A stretch of DNA of 64,000 nt from G963665925 sp963676345 (lineage in GTDB: Bacteria; Bacillota; Clostridia; Peptostreptococcales; Acidaminobacteraceae). The notes below the pieces were generated by a model, which saw only the letters and a list, made by a program, of their open reading frames with translations, did no database searches and was not told the origin of the DNA. The stretch is from contig CAXXTS010000005.1 in assembly GCA_963676345.2 (NCBI GenBank), positions 434,001 through 498,000 of the forward strand, in the 5' to 3' direction. The position numbers and the translations under genes were made by a program. This document shows positions 27,413 to 36,786 of the stretch, piece by piece; positions within the stretch are counted from its first letter, which is position 1, and each line of letters begins with the position of its first letter.

Positions 27413-28261
27413 ATGAATCGAAGTCATTATATTTGCACGCTTAAAGAGCAACACGGTGTGGATTTTCAAGAAATTTGGCGAAATACAATGTACTGCAAGC
27501 ATGCATACAATCAAAAAAGAGCCCTTGATGATTCGGTGGAAGCGGAATTTTGGAAAGACTATAGCCAGAAATATGATACGGTACCTTCGCTTATAGATTA
27601 TGCACCTGAGGTATTGGCGTCATTAGCAAAATTAGTTGGTTCTGGTAAAGACGTGATTGAGTTTGGGTGTGGCACTGGCAAATTCACACTCCCAATGGCT
27701 GAAATGAGCCGTTCAATAATAGGTGTTGATTTTTCAAAGGATATGTTAAATCAGTTGGAGGAGAAGCTTGAAAGTCATAATGTAGAAAATGTAAAGCTGA
27801 TAGAAGGAAAGCTGGAGTCAGTTGACTTGCCAGAGGTGGATGTGGTCTACGGCATCAATGCCAATTACCGTATGCTCAATATTAGAACGGCAGTTGAAAA
27901 AATGCGTATGATTTCCAGAGAAAAAGTGGTGATTGTCTGGACTATGCAAAGAAGCCTATATGATGCGATTTTAAACGCTACAGAAGTGAAAGGTATTGGG
28001 AGAGGACAGGAATACATACAGCTTCTAAATGTCCTATATGATATGGGGATTGACCCAAGCATGGAGATGATGTCTGTGACAAAACCCATTCAATTTGATA
28101 GTCTTGAAGAGCATTGCCAATCACTTGAGAAAATCGGTAGAACGTATGGTTTAGAAGTGCCCAAATTGATTGAGGCCTTTAGTCGTAAAGTGACTGAGCT
28201 AGAAGGTAACTATGTATACCATTGTCCATTAAAAGTGGCGATTATTTCCTTTGATAGCTAA
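27413..28261 (+). CDS. Class I SAM-dependent methyltransferase
   Basis: The 282-residue protein has a Rossmann-type methyltransferase core: motif I VIEFGCGTGKFTLPMAE near residue 82, IIGVDFSKDMLNQLEEKL (motif II acidic residue), and VDVVYGINANYRML (motif IV region). The N-terminal 45 residues contain a Cys/His pair (MYCKHAYNQ). I start at the ATG with GAGGAGG six bases upstream (27413), not the TTG at 27398. It is the last gene of the riboswitch-controlled importer operon, so it may modify the imported ligand or a metallophore, or act in corrinoid metabolism. Substrate unknown. Confidence 0.82.
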   Translation: MNRSHYICTLKEQHGVDFQEIWRNTMYCKHAYNQKRALDDSVEAEFWKDYSQKYDTVPSLIDYAPEVLASLAKLVGSGKDVIEFGCGTGKFTLPMAEMSRSIIGVDFSKDMLNQLEEKLESHNVENVKLIEGKLESVDLPEVDVVYGINANYRMLNIRTAVEKMRMISREKVVIVWTMQRSLYDAILNATEVKGIGRGQEYIQLLNVLYDMGIDPSMEMMSVTKPIQFDSLEEHCQSLEKIGRTYGLEVPKLIEAFSRKVTELEGNYVYHCPLKVAIISFDS

Positions 28262-28267
28262 GCGTAT

Positions 28268-28305
28268 AAGTCCCGCCCCTTTAAATAGGAGTGGGACTTT
28301 TTTTT
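28268..28305 (+). terminator. Terminator of importer operon
   Basis: AAGTCCC pairs with GGGACTT, extended by an imperfect inner helix, and is followed by eight T. Confidence 0.9.
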
Positions 28306-28367
28306 ATGTATGATTGAGCAAGGTGCTTAGGTGCAAATAAGTGATCTGATATCTGGTCTTTAGTACG

Positions 28368-30002
28368 CTAAGCATCTACAATTTGAATTTCTGCAATATT
28401 CATTGCGTGGTCGCCAACACGTTCAATATTGTTTATGAGTTCTAAGAACAAGATGCTTGATTTAGGTTGACAGACACCATCGGTTAGACGCTTGATGTGC
28501 ATATTCTTAAGAGACTTTTCAAGTTCGTCAATGCGGGCTTCAATTTCAGTTACTTTCTGAGCGGTACCCACATCTCCTGACTGGAAACTATCAAGGGATA
28601 TGTTAACCGCGTTTAAGGCTGTACTATAAATATCCTTAAGTTCATGAATCGCTTGATCTGAGAAGTCAATTTTGTTTGCAAATTTGTATTCCAAAAGTTC
28701 AGCAATGTTTTCCGCGTGGTCGCCCACTCTTTCAATGTCGCTTACAACATGGAAATGTGAATCGATTATTTCGCGCTGGTCAGGTGAAAGAGAGACATTT
28801 GAAAGCTTCACCAAATAGTGAATAATCTCTTCTTCCATCTTGTTAATCTTCTTTTCGGTTTCAAATATCTCTTCAATTTTTGAAGGTGAATTGGAGATAA
28901 AACCATCCATTGCATTGTCAAAGGATGTCTTTGCAAGATCACCCATGAAAGAAATCTCATTTTTGATTTGTTCGAGTGCGATATAAGGTGTTTCCATTAT
29001 CCGATCATCAAGTGCAAGTGAGTAGTCTTTTTCTTCTTTTGAGTCTTGTTGAGGCAATAGTATAAAAACAAATTTTACGATTAAAGGTGCAAAAGGCAAG
29101 AGAATCATCGTATTAATAACATTGAAAAGGGTATGGGCCCAGGCAATTTGCCGAGCAGGATTATCAGATATGCGCTGAACAAGATCCACGGTTATGTCAG
29201 ATAGGAGGAGTGCAAATAGCATGGTTCCAATCACTTTAATGGTTAGGTGAATGAATGCGGCTCTTTTAGCGACTCTTTTCGTTCCAATACTTGATAACAG
29301 TGCAGTAATACACGTTCCGATATTAGCGCCGAGTAAAACGGGGAAGGCCGATTCAATACTAAGTAGACCGGCAGCAGCGAGTGCAATCATAATACCTGTC
29401 GTTGCAGATGAACTTTGTATAACACCCGTAACTAAGAAACCCGTACCTATGGCTAGAAAAGTATCTAGCGTTGAACCGCTTCCAAATCGCGTTAGAAGGC
29501 TGGTAAAGGGTTCATAGCTTCTAAGCGGTTTACATGCACTCTTCATAATGTCCATGCCCAAAAATAAAATACCAAAGCCTATAAGAATTTCAGAATACTT
29601 CTTAATGTTGGAGTTCTTAGTGGACAAATTTATGACAACCCCAAGTGCGATTGAAAAGGGTGCAAGAGCAGTTAAATTAATAGAAACCAGCTGTGCTGTG
29701 ATGGTTGTACCTATGTCTGCACCCATTATAATGCCAACGGACTGTGTCAGGTTCATAATGCCTGCATTGACAAGACCAACAACCATAACTGTTGTAGCAG
29801 ATGAACTCTGAATAATTGCAGTAACTACCATACCAATAAAAACAGCCATAAGCCTATTGCGCGTAAGTGCTTCAATGATGCTCTTCATCTTATCGCCGGC
29901 GGATTTTTGTAAGCCGTCACCCATGACGTTCATACCGTATAAAAATAGTGCAAGACCTGTTACAATTTGAACTAAAATTTCTGAAATATTAAATTCTGCC
30001 AT
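28368..30002 (-). CDS. Na/phosphate symporter with PhoU-like domain
   Basis: The 544-residue protein carries the two inverted Na/Pi-cotransporter repeats with the QSSSATT motif in each (AIIQSSSATTVMVVGLVNAG and VIQSSSATTGIMIAL) and about nine helices in residues 1-330. Residues 350-540 are a soluble PhoU-like helical domain (two repeats with IERVGDHAENIAELL and IERVGDHAMNIAEIQ). It imports phosphate with sodium. I start at the second ATG, which has AAAGGAG at good spacing; the upstream ATG would add 11 residues. It is monocistronic and convergent with the importer operon. Confidence 0.93.
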   Translation of the reverse strand: MAEFNISEILVQIVTGLALFLYGMNVMGDGLQKSAGDKMKSIIEALTRNRLMAVFIGMVVTAIIQSSSATTVMVVGLVNAGIMNLTQSVGIIMGADIGTTITAQLVSINLTALAPFSIALGVVINLSTKNSNIKKYSEILIGFGILFLGMDIMKSACKPLRSYEPFTSLLTRFGSGSTLDTFLAIGTGFLVTGVIQSSSATTGIMIALAAAGLLSIESAFPVLLGANIGTCITALLSSIGTKRVAKRAAFIHLTIKVIGTMLFALLLSDITVDLVQRISDNPARQIAWAHTLFNVINTMILLPFAPLIVKFVFILLPQQDSKEEKDYSLALDDRIMETPYIALEQIKNEISFMGDLAKTSFDNAMDGFISNSPSKIEEIFETEKKINKMEEEIIHYLVKLSNVSLSPDQREIIDSHFHVVSDIERVGDHAENIAELLEYKFANKIDFSDQAIHELKDIYSTALNAVNISLDSFQSGDVGTAQKVTEIEARIDELEKSLKNMHIKRLTDGVCQPKSSILFLELINNIERVGDHAMNIAEIQIVDA

Positions 30003-30180
30003 GATATTCTCCTTTAATGAATAGTACAATACCAATCTATTTTACTAAAATTATTGAATAAATAGAATCAGAAATTGTTATGAAGTTCAAATATTGCTTG
30101 ATAAATTTGCTGTAACTCACTTTGAACACCTTGGTTCAGTAAAAAGAATGGCTGTTTCAAAAGGGGGGATTTTCTTGTTC

Positions 30181-31245
30181 TTATAGAGTCATATCTTCCA
30201 GTTCATAGAGGAAAGCTGCGTGATGTTCCAGTCCTTTTGAATACATCTGGATAATATGTGCCACGCTTTTATTATCAAAGAGCCCGTTATATGCAAGGAG
30301 TAATCTGAGAATATGTACTTTTTTAAGCAAAAATTGAAAAGAACCCATTTTTTTATGGCCGGTGATAAAGGGGTAGAGGTCTTTAAACATTTGATGAATC
30401 AAATAATTAGATAGAATTTGATCGAGGCTTGAAAGCTTGTCCAGCTCGAGCTGATCAAAACGTGAGTTATTGATGCATCCCGAGATCAACTTGTCCAGAT
30501 CATCATGCCCAGACTTGCCAACCCCCTTTAAAATTTCAATAATTTTATTATATTGGTTTTCGCTAAGACGAGGGATTGGTTTCTTACAAGTGAAGTCATA
30601 GGTTTTTATAGCCGTGGTAAGTTGGTCATCAACTAGCGTTTCAATGTACTCGTGAAAAGTCATAAGGATGCCTAACTTCTCATCAAATGTATGAGACACG
30701 CTTCTAATCAGTTTGAAAATGGCTTCTCTAAACTCAAATAAAGAGCCCATATCTTCCCCGTCAGTATCTTTTGCTTGCGTATGAATGGTTCGCATAATGA
30801 CATCTCTCTGTGGCTCTTTATCTATTTCAACGATTTCAAGCGGTTCGCCGAATAATAGGATTTCAGTCGCCTCAATACAGGCAAGTGATAAACTTTCTTC
30901 ATAGACCCCATCAACTCTATTATAGTATCTTGGGTAAAGCGCACATACGTTTGAAAGCCCTTTTTCGCCTTCTCTTTTCTGCAGAGTGCACAAATTATGC
31001 TCATCTAAAAATGGACACCTGTCATCTGCTGTGCAGCACATAACTGCATAGTTGATCCCCTTGATAGAGGTATTGTCATTGATAGAGGCATATTCAGTCA
31101 TGGTGGTCTTAAAATATGGGTCTTTTGATAGGCTTTCATAAGTCGTTTGGTCAAGAGGGATCTCCCAGCCAGTACAGCAACTGTCTGTGCACTGGCTTGC
31201 TATACACCTGAAACCAATACTTTGCTTAAATAATCTTGTAAACAT
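30181..31245 (-). CDS. fliB: Flagellin lysine-N-methylase family protein
   Basis: The 354-residue protein has the FliB N-terminal cysteine cluster (FRCIASQCTDSCCTGWEIPLD, then CPFLDEHNLCTL and SNVCALYPRYYNRVDG, with a later SLACIE), which probably holds an Fe-S centre. FliB methylates lysines in flagellin in enterobacteria; homologues are common in motile Clostridia. The C-terminal half is helical without clear motifs. No flagellar genes are in this window, so the target is inferred from family only. It lies alone on the minus strand. Confidence 0.85.
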   Translation of the reverse strand: MFTRLFKQSIGFRCIASQCTDSCCTGWEIPLDQTTYESLSKDPYFKTTMTEYASINDNTSIKGINYAVMCCTADDRCPFLDEHNLCTLQKREGEKGLSNVCALYPRYYNRVDGVYEESLSLACIEATEILLFGEPLEIVEIDKEPQRDVIMRTIHTQAKDTDGEDMGSLFEFREAIFKLIRSVSHTFDEKLGILMTFHEYIETLVDDQLTTAIKTYDFTCKKPIPRLSENQYNKIIEILKGVGKSGHDDLDKLISGCINNSRFDQLELDKLSSLDQILSNYLIHQMFKDLYPFITGHKKMGSFQFLLKKVHILRLLLAYNGLFDNKSVAHIIQMYSKGLEHHAAFLYELEDMTL

Positions 31246-31619
31246 TTTTCTCCCAGAATTCTATGCATACAGTTATGATATTTTTCAATATTAAAATGAA
31301 CTCAATTTCAATTTACCGTCCCAATCATTTTAATAGAGGTGAACAGTGCAAAAATGACTTATTCATGTTGAGACAATGATTAAATTTGATATGAATCAAG
31401 CTTGGTTAGATGAAATATAAGAAACCTGTCATGCGTAAGACCTAGCCATGGTTGTTGACTGTAAATTTACTCTAACCATAACTGTTATAAAATAGAAATT
31501 GAGATAGTAAGAGCTGACCGATCGCTTAGCCAGCTCTTTCTATGTATAACAATAGTTCGTGATATTATTTTGTGAGTGCCAATAAATGGAGTTCTAGATA
31601 AATTTGAAATATACATTTG
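31246..31619. other. Intergenic region with weak hairpin
   Basis: No gene is supported. AGAGCTG at about 31510 pairs with CAGCTCT at about 31531, followed by TTTCT on the plus strand, a weak terminator-like hairpin with no gene upstream on that strand. The promoter of the minus-strand FliB gene is presumably in this stretch. Confidence 0.35.
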
Positions 31620-32066
31620 CTAAATTTTGATCTTTACTACAATTTTATCTACTTCTTTGCTGTAATCACTTGAGTTCAGGCCAGGCATATGGGCGTCTTC
31701 AGGGAAGAATATTGCAAAGTCATTTTCGATAAGATGGATGAATGAGCTTACTTTGCCTTTCAGAACCTTTAGGTCATTTTCTTGGTTATAAACAACTTCA
31801 GTAAGGTGGCAGATCGGCGCATAAGCTATTCGTTCTTCTCCTTTGATTATGAATTGGAGGTCAATGTACTGCTCATGTGCTTCCCAGAATGTTTCGCCTT
31901 GTTTTAAGGTGTTATAAGAACTTCTTATAATGTGAACATTGTCAGTTACCTGATGTTTTCCATGAGGAATATTAATTAAATCTTCATTGATGAGGTAATT
32001 AAATGCATCAGAAAAATCATCATTAAATAGGTACCTTTCATAGTTTTTCATATTGGATGTTATCAT
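31620..32066 (-). CDS. YhcH/YjgK/YiaL family protein
   Basis: The 148-residue product shows the family pattern of a small cupin-like fold: a GKHQV-type loop, EAHEQYIDLQFIIKGEERIAY, and DFAIFFPEDAHMPG with its metal-binding-type residues, ending in KIVVKIK. E. coli relatives are linked to sialic-acid or sugar catabolism (YhcH as a proposed anomerase), but the exact reaction is unsettled. The open frame extends upstream; the ATG at 32066 has AAAGGAGTG before it. It is monocistronic, and nothing nearby points to the sugar. Confidence 0.85.
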   Translation of the reverse strand: MITSNMKNYERYLFNDDFSDAFNYLINEDLINIPHGKHQVTDNVHIIRSSYNTLKQGETFWEAHEQYIDLQFIIKGEERIAYAPICHLTEVVYNQENDLKVLKGKVSSFIHLIENDFAIFFPEDAHMPGLNSSDYSKEVDKIVVKIKI

Positions 32067-32501
32067 AAGTATCACTCCTTTTTTATGTATTAAGGATAGC
32101 ATAATAATGGAAGGGTTACGCATAAATAATGATAGATTTTATAAATATGAGCTAATTGAACGACGCGTAGCTAGAGCGTGAATAATTACGATGGGGTATA
32201 TAAAAACACGTAAAAGGACTGGCCTGGACAACGAGTTCCTTTACTTGGGGAGGAGCGCTTATGCGCAAAACGGCTGAATAGCAAGTCTGATAATGCTATT
32301 TGAAGTGTAAATGCTGAAATAGGTCTTGTAAAAATGAGCAAAATCAATATAATTATCACGAGTTGTTTACAAATCGAAATCATAGGTCACTTTTGAGTGA
32401 GTTTGCAGAAGTTTTACAAATAGGAGCCTTGTAAGGAACGTCTTAATATTAAATACCTAGAGTTTGGAAGCTATGTCGATATTTGCGGTTTGGCAGGTCT
32501 A
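32067..32501. other. Intergenic region, hairpin on minus strand
   Basis: No gene is supported apart from the possible upstream extension of the next small ORF. GTAAAAGGAC at about 32209 can pair with GTTCCTTTAC at about 32234; on the minus strand the hairpin is followed by a T-rich stretch, so it could terminate a minus-strand transcript or form a leader of the YhcH gene. Confidence 0.35.
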
Positions 32502-32720
32502 ATGATTGGCTTTGTTGTAATGCCAATATCTTTGGTGGTACTGCTACTAAACATCATAAAACCGGATATGTTTCATGTAGGGTACGGGGTGCTGCTTACA
32601 ATACTGATTCCCCTTATGTATTATGTGAAGGGCATTGTAGTGGGTGCGATAACCTATATTCCCTATAAATATTTTATGAAATATAAGGGGGGCATGACGC
32701 TTAAGTATTTTGTTGATTAG
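32502..32720 (+). CDS. Small hypothetical membrane protein
   Basis: The frame codes for a hydrophobic peptide with two likely membrane helices (GFVVMPISLVVLLLNI and YGVLLTILIPLMYYV) and a basic tail (KYFMKYKGG). I do not recognise the family. The frame stays open upstream to 32424 and the extra residues (NIKYLEFGSYVDICGLAG) look like part of the same protein, but there is no ATG, GTG or TTG with a good ribosome binding site before the codons at 32490 (TTG) and 32502 (ATG). An AAGGA lies ten bases before an ATT codon at 32448. It may use an unusual start, or be a decayed gene. Confidence 0.45.
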   Translation: MIGFVVMPISLVVLLLNIIKPDMFHVGYGVLLTILIPLMYYVKGIVVGAITYIPYKYFMKYKGGMTLKYFVD

Positions 32721-32763
32721 ATGTATCAATTCATCATTCATAAGCACAAGGATTTTTAACGCT

Positions 32764-33696
32764 CTAGTAGACAGGTTTCTCAAAAAAATGTTCCAGAGAG
32801 TTGATAAAAAACTGTTCTGAAAAGTTGAGGGGGCGTGATTTTTGCTTTATATAACCAAATTGAAGCATTATAGGATGCTCAAGTGGAAATATCTTAAGGT
32901 CCATGTTGTATTTTTTCAGCATACGACTGATATCGTGGTTTTTACTGGTGGATAAAAACGTTACCCCATTACTAGAAACCAATAAATGATAAAAAAGAAA
33001 TATATCTTGAACAATGATTTTACTTTCAAAAGAATCTACTTCCAGTTGCTTCATAGGTTCTACACTTAAATAGTCTTTATCTGAATGTTCAACGAGTACT
33101 AGCGGATAGGCTTTTAAGTCTGAAAGCTTGAGTGTTTCATAGTCATAAAGCGGATGGCCTTTAGGGATGCCTATGGCCAACTGAGTGTGGTCCAGCAGGT
33201 TGAATTCTAGGCCTTTCTTTTCAAGCAGCATGGAGATAAACGCCGCTTGATCAGTGGATATACTGAGCAGTCCCAAATTAGAATGACCATTTTCCACAGC
33301 TTCAACTACCTTAAAAAAAGGACTTTGACGAATCGTCAGGGTCTTTTTTTCATTTTCAAAGAAATGAAGCATTTCCAGTATGGAATAAACACATGATGAA
33401 GAAAATTGAGCCGAAACAGAGAAGGCCATAACGTTATCTTGATCCTTCTGGCAGATATGTCTTATACCATCTATGTTTGAACGGATTGACTGTGCATGAT
33501 GCAGAAATTCTGCCCCTTGCCTTGTGAGTTCAACACCTTTTGGGAGTCGATTAAAAAGGAGGTAACCCAGTTCTTTTTCTAGAGAACCTATGGTCATGCT
33601 GATATTGGGCTGAGAGACATGGAGGCGTTTAGCCGCTTGGCTCATTGATCCTGTTTTTACAATTTCAATAAAGTAATAGATTTGATCTAATGTCAT
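32764..33696 (-). CDS. LysR family transcriptional regulator
   Basis: The 310-residue protein starts with a winged helix-turn-helix (FIEIVKTGSMSQAAKRLHVSQPNISMTIGSLEKELG) followed by the two-lobed LysR effector-binding domain. The ATG at 33696 has AAGGAG upstream; the open frame extends further. It is divergent from the M20 amidohydrolase/CapA-like pair and most likely regulates it. An inverted repeat and a 16-base dyad in the shared intergenic region could be its sites. Confidence 0.92.
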   Translation of the reverse strand: MTLDQIYYFIEIVKTGSMSQAAKRLHVSQPNISMTIGSLEKELGYLLFNRLPKGVELTRQGAEFLHHAQSIRSNIDGIRHICQKDQDNVMAFSVSAQFSSSCVYSILEMLHFFENEKKTLTIRQSPFFKVVEAVENGHSNLGLLSISTDQAAFISMLLEKKGLEFNLLDHTQLAIGIPKGHPLYDYETLKLSDLKAYPLVLVEHSDKDYLSVEPMKQLEVDSFESKIIVQDIFLFYHLLVSSNGVTFLSTSKNHDISRMLKKYNMDLKIFPLEHPIMLQFGYIKQKSRPLNFSEQFFINSLEHFFEKPVY

Positions 33697-33946
33697 ATCA
33701 ATTCTCCTTATATATAAACCATCAATTTCTTCCATTATAATGTGTTTTACAAAAACAATGAAGGTTTATATAAGCATAAATACAGATCAGAGAGCCTAAC
33801 GCGTTTAAAATACTGAATTGTGGAGATATAATATATTATTTATACCTTCGTATAAGGAATATGTATTTTCAATTAAGTGATGAGGCGCATATGCTAAACA
33901 TAGAGAATGGTTATAACACATTTTGAAAATTGAGGAGGTAAGACCT
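33697..33946. promoter_or_regulatory. LysR-type divergent control region
   Basis: A perfect dyad TTATAC-CTTC-GTATAA lies at 33840-33855 (T-N12-A type) just after a TATAAT at 33827-33832. A looser inverted repeat (CTTATATATAAACC near 33708 and GGTTTATATAAG near 33763) flanks the regulator side. These are candidate sites for the adjacent LysR protein. GAGGAGG at 33932-33938 is the ribosome binding site for the GTG start at 33947. Confidence 0.5.
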
Positions 33947-35146
33947 GTGAGTATTAATGAAGAAGCGAGAAAAATTCAATCAGAACTTGTCAAGCACAGA
34001 AGATTTCTACATCTAAATCCGGAAATTGGTATGGAATTGCCTAAAACCATTGACTATGTAAACCAAGAATTGATCAAAATGGGTTATGAGCCAGTAATGT
34101 GTGGTCATGGCATTGTTGTTACTTGTGGACTCGGTGAATCGGGGAAAACTTTTCTAATTCGAGCTGACATGGATGCACTACCAATAGAAGAAGCATCTGG
34201 CGAGCCATTTAGTGCTATTGGCGGAAATATGCATGCATGCGGTCATGACCTTCACACAGCCATGTTACTCGGAAGTGCCAAACTGCTAAAAATCTATGAA
34301 AATCAAATAAATGGAAGTGTGAAGCTGATGTTTCAACCAGGTGAAGAGGTAGCTGCGGGTGCAAAAGACATGATTCAGGCGGGCGTTTTAAAAAATCCCA
34401 ATGTCAATGCAGCCATGATGATGCATGTCTTTTCAGGTATTCCAAGCGAAAAGGATGGTCAGTTCGTTATTTTGGCGGATGGTCCAGTGAGCGCAAACAT
34501 TGATGTGTTCAGGATAAATGTTAAGGGTGTTGGGGGGCACGGCGCAAGACCACATGAAACGGTCGACCCAATCAATGTATGTGCACACATTCATTCAGCG
34601 CTCCAGATACTAAATGCCAGAGAAATTGACGCTAGCGAAACATTTATACTCACCATTGGTGAACTAAAGTGTGGAGAGACCTTCAATGTAATTCCTGATT
34701 CTGGATATATGAGAGGGACGATTAGAAGTTACGGCAAAGACGTTCGAGCCTTTTTAAGAAAACGCCTCATCGAAATTTCCGAATCTGTTGCAAAAACGTA
34801 TCGTGCTGAAGCGGAGGTTATATTTGAGTTCGAGGCACCAAGCGTCAATAATAACCAGGCGCTAAATCGTGATTTCACAAGATATATGGACGAAGTTCTA
34901 ATCGATAATATTGAGGATGCTAAAGTCGCTTTTGGGGGAAAATTTTCAAGACTCACAGGTTCAGAGGATTTTGGGTTTGTGAGTCAAGAAGTTCCAACAC
35001 TTCTAGTGGGACTTCTTGCTGGTAGAGCTGAAGAAGGCTATACATACCCGCTGCATCACCCAAAAGTTAAATTCAATGAATCGGTCTTATGGAAAGGCGC
35101 TTGTGCTTATGCACACGTTGCAATGAGATGGCTGGAAGACCACTAA
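33947..35146 (+). CDS. M20 family amidohydrolase/peptidase
   Basis: The 399-residue protein is a zinc M20D amidohydrolase (hippurate/N-acyl-amino-acid hydrolase type). Motifs in order: HRRFLHLNPEIGMELPKT, RADMDALPIEE, MHACGHDLHTAMLLG (metal ligands), QPGEEVAAGAKDMI (catalytic Glu), GGHGARPHETVDP (dimerisation domain) and TGSEDFGFVSQEVPTL near the end. I start at GTG 33947 because GAGGAGG lies just before it. It is followed after 21 bases by the CapA-like gene and is divergent from a LysR regulator. Substrate is an amide or N-acyl compound, not identifiable further. Confidence 0.9.
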   Translation: MSINEEARKIQSELVKHRRFLHLNPEIGMELPKTIDYVNQELIKMGYEPVMCGHGIVVTCGLGESGKTFLIRADMDALPIEEASGEPFSAIGGNMHACGHDLHTAMLLGSAKLLKIYENQINGSVKLMFQPGEEVAAGAKDMIQAGVLKNPNVNAAMMMHVFSGIPSEKDGQFVILADGPVSANIDVFRINVKGVGGHGARPHETVDPINVCAHIHSALQILNAREIDASETFILTIGELKCGETFNVIPDSGYMRGTIRSYGKDVRAFLRKRLIEISESVAKTYRAEAEVIFEFEAPSVNNNQALNRDFTRYMDEVLIDNIEDAKVAFGGKFSRLTGSEDFGFVSQEVPTLLVGLLAGRAEEGYTYPLHHPKVKFNESVLWKGACAYAHVAMRWLEDH

Positions 35147-35167
35147 AAGGAAAATGGAGGATGAAAA

Positions 35168-36571
35168 ATGAACAAAAATTATATACCCATTGATTTACCA
35201 AGTAATTTGGATCACATGCTAAGCTCAGCCGACCCGTCAATTTTAAAAGCCATGGATGATATTACACAGAAAATGCTATCAGTGGGAAGGTGGTCTGAGC
35301 CGGAAGATATCATTTTTGATCCTAATAATATTGAGTTTGCGGCCTACTGGCTGCATAAAGTGAGAAAACCACTCACAAAAGGTATGAAGGGGTACGGTCT
35401 TGAAGCTTATTTTGAACCCTTTAAGACTTGCAGGCAGACGTGGTATCCTGAAGGCTTGAATCAAACAAAGACATATAAGCTCAGTGCTTGTGGGGACTTG
35501 ATGTTAGCTAAACACATTGAAGTGTCTAAAGACAGACTCTATTCCAGTGTTGAATCATTAATTTTCGACAGCGATTTTGCATATGCGAACTTAGAATCAA
35601 CCCTCTCAAAAGCAAAACCAAAGGTTTTATCAGTCGAGCGGCAAGGTCAAACGCCTCATATTAATATTACAAAAGCACAATATGACGCATTGATAAAACA
35701 TAAGACGCATCAGTTTGATGCAGTTCAAATTGCTAATAATCACATTATGGATTGCGGTGAAGAGGGAGCAAGAGTAACAATGGCGCAGCTTAAGGAAGAT
35801 GATATTACTTTCCTCGGCGTTTATGAAAATGAGCAAGATGCGGACCGTGTTACTTTTACCATGATGGATGATATTAAAATAGGTTGGGTATCCCATACTT
35901 TTAGTATAAATGGCAAGCTACTCGATGATGAGAAAAAATGGTTTTGTGATATTACGCCTTTTCATATGGTGAGAGAAGTGGATACTACAAGACTTAAAGG
36001 ACAAATCCAAGCTGCGCGTGAGGCAGGATGTAATCTGGTTATTGTGACCTTGCACTGGGGGTTAGAGCATGAATTCTATCCGCATCCCGATCAGCTAAAG
36101 TGGGCACATGAATTTGCTGAATTGGGGGCAGATGCAGTTATAGGCCATCATCCACACGTATGTCAGCCCTATGAAATATACAAGCCAAAAAGCAATCCTG
36201 ATAAAAGGGTTCCTATTGTATATAGCCTAGGTAATCTAACCCCCGCCTATGGTTCGGCGGCAACTGTTTTAAGTTTAATAGCTAATTTAACTATTTCCCA
36301 AGTGGAAGGACCAGGTGTAAAACAAGTTATTATTTCGGGTATAGAAGTGACGCCAATTGCCTTTGTGGGTGTTCTGGAAAATGATAAACACTATGCTGAA
36401 CTGGTGCCGTTAAAAGCACTAAATAATGAATCAACATCGTCCGCGTTGAAAGACTATGTGAAGCAGATCAATACGTATGCTGACCTTGTACTGGGGGAAG
36501 GATGGAGAAATGACCACCCTGAAAAAGGCAGTGGTCAGTCGGCGTCAGGCTTACTTAAGAAACACCGATAA
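35168..36571 (+). CDS. CapA-like metallophosphatase-fold protein
   Basis: Residues about 100-420 match the CapA/PGA_cap family, with SACGDLMLAKHIE, FAYANLESTL, VQIANNHIMDCGEEG, GADAVIGHHPHVCQPYE and IVYSLGNLT, the metal-binding calcineurin-like set. Unlike CapA of poly-gamma-glutamate export, there is no signal peptide or membrane helix; the first 95 residues form a soluble N-terminal extension I do not recognise. AATGGAGGATG precedes the ATG. It forms an operon with the M20 hydrolase, so a cytoplasmic role in handling an amide-linked or peptide substrate is possible. Confidence 0.82.
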   Translation: MNKNYIPIDLPSNLDHMLSSADPSILKAMDDITQKMLSVGRWSEPEDIIFDPNNIEFAAYWLHKVRKPLTKGMKGYGLEAYFEPFKTCRQTWYPEGLNQTKTYKLSACGDLMLAKHIEVSKDRLYSSVESLIFDSDFAYANLESTLSKAKPKVLSVERQGQTPHINITKAQYDALIKHKTHQFDAVQIANNHIMDCGEEGARVTMAQLKEDDITFLGVYENEQDADRVTFTMMDDIKIGWVSHTFSINGKLLDDEKKWFCDITPFHMVREVDTTRLKGQIQAAREAGCNLVIVTLHWGLEHEFYPHPDQLKWAHEFAELGADAVIGHHPHVCQPYEIYKPKSNPDKRVPIVYSLGNLTPAYGSAATVLSLIANLTISQVEGPGVKQVIISGIEVTPIAFVGVLENDKHYAELVPLKALNNESTSSALKDYVKQINTYADLVLGEGWRNDHPEKGSGQSASGLLKKHR

Positions 36572-36786
36572 GTTGTTTTTCAACATCTGAAATGCCGATT
36601 TGGTATATAATGTTATTGGCAGGCAATTCCACTAGAAGGACATGGATTAAAGGTTCTTTAAAAGGAATGGCCTTAAAAATGTAAGATGATTGAATGGTGG
36701 TATGACTTCTACGGGAAAAGCGTCTAAAAGAAAAGCATATCCTGATAAAGTTAGAAACAGATTTTCAAAATAGGAGGATGTTAAAG

